The notes beneath the pieces were generated by a model, which saw nothing but the letters and a program-made list of their open reading frames with translations, was not told where the DNA came from and ran no database searches. Both the position numbers and the translations under genes were made by a program. DNA of 64,000 nucleotides from Strongylocentrotus droebachiensis (taxonomy: Eukaryota > Echinodermata > Echinoidea > Camarodonta > Strongylocentrotidae): positions 1 to 64,000 of the forward strand of contig JAVYIG010009955.1 of the NCBI GenBank assembly GCA_035222895.1, read 5' to 3'. This document shows, piece after piece, positions 40,901 through 52,900 of the stretch (positions are counted from its first letter, which is position 1; every line of letters starts with the position of its first letter).

Positions 40901-43900
40901 CATCAGTCGGTTCTTGAGATAACGCGATCACGAGAACGGGAGGTACGGACGGACAGACCACCCGAAAACATAATGCCTCCGGCTACTCTCGAACGGAGGT
41001 TAAAAAACCATACGAACCAGATATATAACAATTATTAACATTGAAATAAACAACAAAAAGGTGACGTCACACTTCACCACCAGCGCTAAACAATGCACAA
41101 ACCTCAAAATCACTGACACCATAGTTGAAGATGGTGGCGATGACTTGTGTCTGTTCGAGCCTGACAACCGAGTAGGGAAGGTGGAGCTGGATGAAGAAAT
41201 CCTGGAACACACTCACTGTAGTTTCATCTTCAACACACATTCCTTGAGTAGGTGAAAGACTGACAGCTGTCAAATGCCAATCCGTGATACTACTTGGAGT
41301 GGAGAGCTGGACTAATTTCGGACTACCATCTTCACTGGAAATGAGAATTAAAACAAATAAATGAGAAAAAAAGCCATTGTCTTCACTGAGAGCAATGAAG
41401 TTCCAGGTTGCATGCTCAATACCTGAAAGGAGACACTGGGGGAAGACACATGAGCATCTGGGCCCTGTTTCATACAACTTCTTATCAATAACGAATTCTA
41501 ATTTCTATGACAAATCTGCCCTCAGCCAATCAAATGCCACTATTTCAGTAGCTCATAACAGTTATTGTAACTTGATATTGAAAACAAATTTTATGAAATC
41601 ATGCACCTAGGCAGATGCTGAAGAACGTAAGGCTTGGAGAAGGGCCAACAAAATACGGACAGTGAAACATCCAACCCCACAGTGTGGAAAAAACAGATGC
41701 TTAATGATGATCATGAATCCATGTAGAGCTATTTAGTGTCCCTTTAAGTGAAGTTTGATTTTTATCTTTTGATCCAGAATGCTCTGAATTACTAATACAG
41801 TGAAAACTGTCTTTAAAGACCACCCAAATGAGACAAGAAAAGTGGTCTTTGCAGGTTCCTCTGGTACATGTCCTTTGGCAAGACATTAATCTACATGTGC
41901 CACTCTCCACCCAGGTGTTAAATGGGTACCCGAAAGCTAATGTGCTTAGATTAGCAAGTGTGCGCTTGTAAAAATGATGCCTGGCTGGAATGCTCCTCAG
42001 GGAGTGGAGAATGTGCATACATTGTGTGCGGGTAAGCCTAAATCCGATGACCAGGGTAATAATATATATTTATATCTGTAAAGCGCTTTGAGAGGGCCTT
42101 CGGTCCTGAAAAACGCTTTATAAGAACTAGCTATTATTATTATTATTATTATTATTCAATGAGAAACCATTTTCGAGGGGAAACAAAAAATGTGGTCTTT
42201 GTAGACGGGTGGTCTTTGTAGACAGGTGGTCACTTAAGCAGGTTTGACTGTACATGGGTTTTTGCCTCCTTCCGTATCTGAATTATTTACTGTATACTCT
42301 ATGTTAAAATCATTGTTACATAATTTATATATACATTGTGTTTCATATTGTACTGTTGAGAAGGAAATAAATGTTAATAAATACAAAAGACAAATACATG
42401 ATGAGCAGAAAGAACAAAGAAATCGCTAGAACTAGAACTAGAAATTTGAGTCCATTTCCATTGCAGTAGTTTGTGCTGCATGTTCATGAATAAGAGTGAT
42501 TTAACCCTATTTAGCCCGGGCTATTTTGAAACTGCATAGCCCGGGGGGGGGGGCTTCTCAGGCCCCCCCCTATGATCTCGGCCGTGAAACGCCCGATCGC
42601 CGCGAAAATTTGCATACATGTCAAGTGAAGTGTATAGAATACTATGGTAATTTCAATTTTTTTGAAAAATTCACTCATTTGCATATTTATGGTAATTTAT
42701 GCAAATAAGGTCATTAAATTCACATTTTTGCCCATAAATCAGACATTATTCATATTTAAGCATTCTTTCTCACTACATATATTTGTTAGACCATTTGGAA
42801 TAATAATACAACACAAAAAATTGAAAAACCAGGGTTATTCCTTATGTTATCTATTGTTTTGATAATTTCTTATGTATTTCTTTGTTTTTTTTACTTATGT
42901 ATTTTATTGTTTTTGTTGTTTTATTTCATTTCCAACTATAATTCAACTATTTTGACCCCAAAATAAACACCTAAAATCTAAACAAGACCAAATAACCAAT
43001 GTTTTACCTCTTTATTTGAAAAATGAGATTTCCATATGTTTTGTACACAAATCACAAAAATGAGCGATTTTCGGGCTGACATGCGAAGACAAAAGGACAC
43101 GTGACTTTGTAATGGTAGGTCCGATTTTCGAAAAATTTCTTTCAAAAGTTGCGCAAGACTCGAAAGAAAAAAGTCACAAAATTTCAGTGCAAGATTTTCT
43201 TGCGTTAAAAAATTATCGCGAAAAATGTCGAGGGGGGGGCTTCTCAAGCCCCCCCCCCCGGGCTAAATAGGGTTAATCTAAAATAATCATTGAAGTCTCT
43301 AAATGGGCAGCGAAGCCAGTGGCAGCTAGACTGTTGGTTACATCAGATAACCAAAGCCAGCATAGAAAATAAGAGAAGATAAAAACAGGCATAATGTCAC
43401 ATGCTTTGGTCTCTTCTTTCTCATTTCAAAGACTCTGCACACAGGTGTACAAGTGCAAATGTACGAGTGGTTCAACTCTTTATGTCCCACACAATAATCT
43501 CCCTGTGTCATATTATATTTATCATGGGATAGATATACCAAAATGCTTAAATATTATTTACCTGTTTGCAGTGAATGATTAATTTATACAGTGTTAAAAG
43601 GGCTTAAAACGGAGCTATAATCAAGACCGGTAAAGGGTCATTTTTAAAGTCATTGTGTTGAACATTTAGCAATCCACCAGTCAATGGCTGCACGTTTGGC
43701 AAATGAGCGACCAGACAGAGAAACAAAGAAAGCAACCGGCAATGTGTTAATTCCTAAACCACAAGAACATGTAAGGCCAAAAACTGCACGACGTCAAAAA
43801 TTGAAATATTGGAGGTACATGTATCATAGCTAACTCCACTGAACCCTTGTTCATAAATACACACCTCAGTAATCTGCTTTTTAAAAAAGTTTTTTTTTTT

Positions 43901-46900
43901 TACATGCAACTGAATGGCAAGTAGGGGTCGTGTGTTAATAACAATTTGCCTCGTATTATAATTGAGTACTGTGACATTATAGAGCATAGCTATTCCACAA
44001 GACAAAAGGACGGTGGACAATTACGTCTTCCACAATTTAGAACGACACAACGTTAATTTTCATTTTCTTTCGTGGGCAGTGAATTTTAGAATAGATTACC
44101 TAATAATGTCACATTCACAAGGTCTAAAAATAGGTTTCGGAATAAACTATCAGCGACTTTATATAGTTTCTTTGTGTCTTTCCCACAATCCTCAACTTTT
44201 TTTGAGTGATAGTTCGACTGAGCAATTTTAATCAAGGTTTTTTCATGTTATTTTGGGTACCTCCCTTAACACCAATAGTCTAATTACTAACAAAAAATGA
44301 AAAACCAATAAAAATGTACTACATAATGTACATGCGCTTTATGGTCAGTACATGTACATACCGTATTTGCCGGCGTAAAGGCCGCAGTATTTTTTGGAAA
44401 AGAAAATATAAAAAAGTCGGGATGCGGCCTTTACGGCGAAACAGTAAAAAGAAAAAAAAATGCCAGTCCAAACCAGCACAAATTTGCACATATGGGACTA
44501 CGAACGGTAAAATAACTATACCACTATGGTACAGGACATTTCCACACATCTTACCGACAATTTTATCTTGCATTGTTGACATGAAGACGAAAATAAACTT
44601 CCAAAAACAACATCTGCCGATAGATCTTGATCTAAATTTGTGCCAATGCATTGCAAAAGTAAAAGAAGGGCCCGTTTAACGGAGCTGCCGTGAAGCATCC
44701 AGCACGCGAAGTCGCCATTTTCAATCCATTTCAATGTATACATCAGAGAAAACAGCAGGGTATTCTATCAGTGCGGAATGGCCGAGCGGTCTAAGGCGCT
44801 GGTTTCGGGTCCCAATCTACATGTGTCCGCAAGAGATCGAATCCCGCCTTCGACAAAAAGTTTTTTTTTTTTTTTTTTTTAAATGTCGAAATCGGGGGTG
44901 CGGCCTATACGGCGCTGCGGCCCGTATCGCCGGCAAATACGGTACTGTAAACCAAATTATTATCTTCAACCCTGAGCCTGAGACTACAGACCAACCGATA
45001 CTCTAAACCTAACCTAAAACCCAGGTGCAACCCTAACCCTATATCTTTAACAAATGTTGCCAGAGCAAATATACATGAAAGAGCACAATAGGCCTAGATC
45101 ATAAAGGCAAGCGTCAAGACTGGCCCTATTTCATTCCTCTCTGGTACCAGCTGCACACATCCACAAGGTGGCCAGGCTTGGTGTTTGGGGAATGGGCTAT
45201 GGGTTCTACTTCATAATAATTCAAATTTTTGCATCATGTGAACATGACAATGGGCCAGTTTTTCGTACTATATAGTTCAGAAGGGGAGGGGGAGGGGGAT
45301 GAATAGGTCAAACTTACGGCATGGGAACAACGTCAAAAAACCACGTCTCTCTGAAGTCATCTCGCACCTTCACAGCAGCATTCTGATCTCCACCATTCCC
45401 ACCTGATCGGGAAGTTGCAGTCACGACTGGATTCATACTATTTATACAGCAATCTCGATATACCTGGAAATGTGAAATCCAAACAGATACACATGTGTAT
45501 CAGAGCAAAACCCCCCAAAAATGTGTAAAAGGGTTTCACTATAGATTTGTCATCATCAGGCACGTAACGTGTATACCGCGTTTAGGGTATAAACAAATAT
45601 GAAAAATCTGGAAAAAGGGCATAAAATTCAATAGAATTAAGAAGATACGTGAAAAGGGCAGGAAATCTGATAGCACTGGTTGGAGCAGAGGGTCCTACAG
45701 GATTTTTAAATCCTATGGAAATACACAATAAAAATAAAAATAAAAAATTGAGGATAAGGGCAAAGAAAAGAGGAATGAAATCCGCTCACGATTCAAGCAC
45801 AAATATGTTTAGAACGCTGTGCAACCATGGACCTCGTAGTAGGTCCACGGTGCGACAGTGTCCAGATTTTTGGAATAGGGTATAAAATACAATGCAAGAA
45901 ATCCCTGTTTAACGGTGTACAAATCAGAGATATTAGACGGGTTTCCGTGTATTGGTTTCTAAACTATATTCTAGACTTTGATCCTCGTTTAGGGTGTTTT
46001 TCAGAAGGTGATTTTTGCAGATGATGTACTTATGTGGAATACCTGTGTTAGTTCCAGTGTTTGTTCACACTAATTTAGAATACCCGTGTTGGTCCCAGGG
46101 TTAATTCACACTTATTTGGAATACCTGTGTTGGTTCCGGTGTAAGTTCACACTAATTTGGAATACCTGTGTTGGTCCCAGTGTTAGTGCAAACTAATTTG
46201 GAATACACGTGTTGGTTCCCGTGTTAGTTCACACTAATTTAGAATACCCATGTTGGTCCCAGGGTTAATTCACACTTATTTGGAATACCTGTGTTGGTTC
46301 CGGTGTAAGTTCACACTTTTTTGGAATACCTGTGTTGGTCCCGGTGTTAGTTCACACTAATTTAGAATACCTGTGTTGGTCCCAGGGTTAATTCACACTA
46401 ATTTGGAATACCTGTGTTGGTTCCAGTGTTAGTTCACACTAATTTGGAATACCCATGTTGGTCCCAATGTTGGTCCCAGGGTTAATTCACACTAATTTGG
46501 AATACCTGTGTTGGTTCCGGTGTTAGTTTACACTAATTTAGAATACCTGTGTTGGTTCCGGTGTTAGTTCACACTAATTTGGAATACCTGTGTTTATTCC
46601 AGGGTTAATTCACACTAATTTGGAATACCTGTGTTTATTTGAGGGTTAATTCACACTAATTTGGAATACCCGTGTTGGTTCCGGTGTTAGTTTACACTAA
46701 TTTAGAATACCTGTGTTGGTTCCAGTGTTAGTTCACACTAATTTGGAATACCCGTGTTTATTCCAAGGTTAATTCACACTAATTTAGAATACCTGTGTTG
46801 GTCCCAGTGTTAGTTCACACTAATTTGGAATACCCGTATTTATTCCACGGTTAATTCACACTAATTTAGAATACCTGTGTTGGTCCCAGTGTTAGTTCAC

Positions 46901-49900
46901 ACTAATTTGGAATACCCGTGTTGGTTCCCGTGTTAATTCACACTAATTTGGAATACCCGTGTTGGTTTCGGTGTTAGTTTACACTAATTTAGAATACCTG
47001 TGTTGGTTCCAGTGTTAGTTCACACTAATTTGGAATACCCATGTTGGTCCCAATGTTGGTCCCAGGGTGAATTCACACTAATTTGGAATACCCGTGTTGG
47101 TTCCGGTGTTAGTTTACACTAATTTAGAATACCTGTGTTGGTTCCGGTGTTAGTTCACACTAATTTGGAATACCTGTGTTTATTCCAGGGTTAATTCACA
47201 CTAATTTGGAATACCTGTGTTTATTCGAGGGTTAATTCACACTAATTTGGAATACCCGTGTTGGTTTCGGTGTTAGTTTACACTAATTTAGAATACCTGT
47301 GTTGGTTCCAGTGTTAGTTCACACTAATTTGGAATACCCGTGTTTATTCCAAGGTTAATTCACACTAATTTGGAATACCCATGTTGGTTCCAGTGTTAGG
47401 TCACACTAATTTGGAATACCTGTGTTTATTCCAGGGTTAATTCACACTAATTTGGAATACCTGTGTTTGGCTCGTGTCTAGGTTACACTCGGCTTCCAAA
47501 ACGCGAGCACGGCGGGGACATAGCCAACCGCCTGCTGTAAGCACTCTTCGCAACCTTGGTCTTTGATCTAAACAGTCTGCTAGATAAGTCGGATTCAGAC
47601 ACTGTTGATCTGTTGTCCAATTCATAGAAAAATAAACAGGTAACTTTTATTTCTTTCATAGATTAAAAAAAGATATATGAAGAAGAAAAAAATTAACAAA
47701 CAACACATGTACATGTATGTGGTTCACAATACACTTTAGCCCATTCTAGACCACGATGTCATGTGAAAAATATCATACATGAATTTGCATGTGTATGGAA
47801 TTGACCTTGTGGTTTTCTGTCGGTCTCATTCTCAACCATTTTCCATATTACAATGTATTGTTCATAGTGGGTTTTTACACCAATTGAACATTTCAGCCAA
47901 AATATTTGTTCTGAAATGCATAAAAACAATGGCGGGCCCCTAAATATACAATTTGAGCACTCCAGGCTCATTTTATAAATAATCAACCCCATTGTTTTCA
48001 GCATCAAATTTTTCTTAGGAATCCACATTAAAATAAAGATGAACACCATTTCCCTGTTGAGGCCAATTAATACAGGCATGTTGGGGTTAACTCTGTGTAC
48101 CATGCAAATAATCTCCCTGTGTCGCATTGTATATATTTATCATGTGACAGCTTTTTCATTCACTTTGCTAGAATGACCTACGCCAGACCACACTATGAAT
48201 ATGACGGACAATTAAAGAAAGTGGACAAAATATACAGTTCCTCAGGTAGACATCCCTTCACTGCTATTATGTAAAAATGTGTAGAAAAGGTGTCACATGC
48301 ATATTCACCTGTTCTACACATTTTTACATAATAGCATTGAAGGGATGTTCCTTTGTCTACCTGAGGAACTGTATATTTTGTCCGCTTTCTTTGTCCGTCA
48401 TGTTCAAAGTGCCAATACACTGGACTGCTTCAAAATTACAGTCTGTTTGGTTTCACACTCATCACACTTTTTACCCTAATGAGACCTGTGATGCCATAGA
48501 AACATTGAGGCTATGACAGCACGGGTCATTCTCAAGCAGAATCTAACTCTGTGTTGAGACGGCCTTAGGCCTAAAAAAAAAGATGTTGTATTACCTTTTG
48601 CGACCGACCCAAACATTTTGAAATCTACCATCTGCTTTAAAAAAAATATAAAAAATTACTGTTTTTTAGAAAAATAATGTATTAAAGCATTCAAAACTGA
48701 GACATACATGTATCAGCCAAAAGAGGGAGAAAAAAAGCATTTAAAAAAAAGATTTTTGACCGGCCGACCCATGTTTTGGCACCTAAAGGGCAATACAACA
48801 TCTTTTTTTTTAGGCCTTATAGTCAATTCATTTTTTGTTTGTTTCCGTCACAAAATTCTTGTTTTCATATTTGCTTTATTCAAGTCTGTGACTGAAAAGT
48901 TTGGACCAAACTTTCATGCCACCTGTGTGTGAATATTTCCATAGACACATTTCTGTGTGCAATGCATACAACTTTTGGTATAACAAAGTCTATTCTTATT
49001 CATTCAATGATTCTTAATCCTCACAGTATACGCTGCTTCTTATGTTAAAATGAACATCTATTACATAATCAATCTTTCCTAATGGCTTCCACACAGTTTC
49101 TTTTACAATGCAATCACTTGACTGAACTTAATTTTATCTTTAAAAGAATATATCCCTTACCCCTGTCAATGGATCTCTTCTTTCTTGTATCTTCATCCAT
49201 GCATTCAACATCTGTAATAATTGGTAGAAAATATAAAACAGGTATACAAATTGCAGTATGATAACAATTTTAAAAGTAATATCAAGCATGCCTGTATCAA
49301 TAATATCATACCTTTTGAAGGCGATAATAATAATAAAATACTATTCTTCTTTTATATAGCGCCCAATACATCGATACAACGATATGTCAAAGCTCCTCTC
49401 CCTGGGGAGCATTCCGGCCAGTCGCCATTTTACATGGCACACTTGCTTATCCAACTACATGAACTTTCGCATCCTATCGGGTACCCATTTAACCCTATTT
49501 AGCCCGGGGGGGGGGGGGCTTGAGAAGCCCCCCCCCCTCAACATTTTTCGCGATAATTTTTTAACGCAAGAAAATCTTGCACTGAAATTTTGTGACTTTT
49601 TTCTTTTGAGTCTTGCGCAACTTTTGAAAGAAATTTTTCGAAAATCGGACCTACCATTACAAAGTCACGTGTCCTTTTGTCTTCGCATGTCAGCCCGAAA
49701 ATCGCTCATTTTTGTGATTTGTGTACAAAACATATGGAAATCTCATTTTTCAAATAAAGAGGTAAAACATTGGTTATTTGGTCTTGTTTAGATTTTAGGT
49801 GTTTATTTTGGGGTCAAAATAGTTGAATTATAGTTGGAAATGAAATAAAACAACAAAAACAATAAAATACATAAGTTAAAAAAACAAAGAAATACATAAG

Positions 49901-52900
49901 AAATTATCAAAACAATAGATAACATAAGGAATAACCCTGGTTTTTCTAATTTTTGTGTTGTATTATTATTCCAAATGGTCTAACAAATATATGTAGTGAG
50001 AAAGAATGCTTAAATATGAATAATGTCTGATTTATGGGCAAAAATGTGAATTTAATGACCTTATTTGCATAAATTACCATAAATATGCAAATGAGTGAAT
50101 TTTTCAAAAAAATTGAAATTACCATAGTATTTTATACACTTCACTTGACATGTATGCAAATTTTCGCGGCGATCGGGCGTTTCACGGCCGAGATCATAGG
50201 GGGGGGGGGCCTGAGAAGCCCCCCCCCCCCCCGGGCTATGCAGTTTCAAAATAGCCCGGGCTAAATAGGGTTAACACCTGGGTGGAGAGTAGCAAGTGCT
50301 GGTAAATATCTTGCCAAAGGATATTAGTGCTGTGTGCTGTTGTAACAGGGCTGTGCCGTTTAAATGGCATGCAGAGAGGCAAAGAAGGCAACCAAAGTGT
50401 TAGAAATCAAAACAGACAAACAGAGATAGCCATGCAATTAAAAAGATATCAGCACAGTTATCAAGCAGAATCCCACTTGTCCCCTTACCTTCACGAATAG
50501 GAACATCCAGACCTGCGTTGGTAAGTACAGTCATTCCACAATCCTTAAAGTGATGACAAAAATAATGAATTAAAAACATTTCACAATATTTTTATAATAT
50601 TTTTATTTACAAATATAAACATTCAAGTAAATAAATGTCAAATAGTGTTCACACCTCCTCCACTACATATATATATATATCCCTCCCCCTCTCTCTCTCT
50701 CTCTCTCTATCTATCTTCCTATTCTTTCTCGATAATTGTACATGTATCGCCTAGTGATCTACTTTCAATACCCTTTTATCCCACAGCACAGTGTCTTCCT
50801 TCAGTGACATTTTTTGCGTAATTTCTTATCCAGAAATCTAGGAATCACAATTTATATCTGAAAAGAAAGAGCAGAATCACATATAATTTTGAGTCTATCT
50901 TTACTGCTGTACGATTGTGTCATTCCTGAATAAAAGTGAATTTAATTAAAACTAATTGAAACATCTTTTTGGGGGGAGGTTAAACTCTCTTTCTTTCACA
51001 TTGGTTTATTTACTAAATATATATATATTTTTCAAACTTTGAAGGAGTGGGGAAAAAGATTGTTTTCAATTTGTTGAGGAAAAGCTGATTAATTTAGAAA
51101 AATAAGCAAACTTTGAACAGCTATCATAATGGGTTATAGTCATCTATGAACTGCTATAGATCATAGTCATCTACTTGACCTATCTCTTCTTGGTTCCATT
51201 TCTTCTGCCCTATAGCTCAAGTGTGTGCTTGTTGTATCTCTGACTTGTCTTACTTTCTAATTTCATTGCAATCAATGGCTGAATTGTGAATGTTTTAACA
51301 GTCTTTATTTATACACAATCATAATAACAATGAAACAATCCTTATCCAATTTTTTTCTCCAGAATTTTGCTTGATATTTTCCACTTTCATGTCCCTGTGA
51401 ATATTGACATATATTGATCACCAAATCTACTCCTTAGTTGTTATGAGCATCAACACAAGCACATGTCAACCCTGTAGGCCTACTTAAGCTGAGCTTGGTC
51501 GATTTCAACACTGTATAACCATCAATTTTCACATGCGTGAAACTTTTGCGAATTTTGCGAGGAGTCCAGACCCGCGAAATTGAAATGGCACAAACATTTT
51601 TTTATTTATTTATATTATAGTCGCCTAGTAGTCGTTCAGGTGCATGTTTAGTATATATTATATATAGCTCTAGCGCTCAGTCACTGATGACTGCAAATGA
51701 ATATCCAACTTTAATGAAACTATGTTTACAAAAAAATTAATCAAAATCTGCAGGTAAATTCAATACCAGGTACATCCCTTATAAAAGCTGCTTATCACCG
51801 ACTTACATTGTACAATCCTACACCAAACCAACTTAATAACAGGGTTAGACTTCAACTTCAAGACCTGAGTTTTATGGTCCTTAACTGGTATCTTAATCCT
51901 GTGGAAAGAGCAAAAGGCAAATGCGCAATTTGAACACGGATGCATGTTGCCTATCACTGCTTTCTTTCGCACAATATATCTTACCTTGAAAATTTGAGCA
52001 GTGTTTTGTCCCCCTCCTGGTCCACATCCTGTGTCATAGCTCCTCATCCGTTCATACATCTGTCAATAGAAGATTTATTTTTCATATAACTGTTCCAAGT
52101 ATTTGGCATGTAAAGCTGAAAATTATTATTGTGTATAAATGGCACCTGTACTTTAAGCATTCCATACTGTATATACCTGTATATAGTAGCACTAGCTGGC
52201 ATACAGTCAACAAAGCTCTAGAAGGCGCATGTATTCCAAAGATAGAATGTTTGCCATACTTGACTTACAAGTACATTTAAAACGAGCAAATCGTTTGTTC
52301 AAAGACAGAAAGGCATTAGCTCTCTTTTAAAGTATGGGAGTTTAATAAAGCCCCTGTAACTCCAACAGATATACATGTATCATTCGTGATAATAAATCAT
52401 GAAGGCGTGGCGGTCCATTGGTGTGTATGGCGCAACTTCAGTTTTGGGAACATTGTCAATTCAAAATTATGCACCATTGATGTGTCACATTAAATGCGCA
52501 GAATATATATTTGTGCGTAGCTTTATAGAGGCAGCTAGGGCAATGTCTGCCACTGAGAATCATACATGGCTAAAGGACAGGTACATGTGATTGTTCTTGT
52601 CATTCATGAAAATTATATGAAAGCTCAAAAAGAGCAAGGAATTACAGTTGTAGATCTTGGTTGCATGAGTCCTCAAATTCAGAAAATGAATCTTGAAAAC
52701 AAGTTTTATCAGCAGTTATCATTTTTGTTGTCTTGTTTTTCTTGATGCTCTTTATTTCAGAAGTTAATTTCAGGAGTACACACATAGGTCTCCAGAATGG
52801 CAGATTTTACCTAATCAGATCTTGCAACATCTGGGGCTGTGTCCCTGGACACTCCCCCTGGTGCACAGGTTGTCATCTCTTATAAATCACAATTTACTTC

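Noticed and set aside
44771..44854. Functional tRNA-Leu gene
   Set aside because: The acceptor arm does not pair and the anticodon loop is altered; treated as tRNA-derived part of a repeat.
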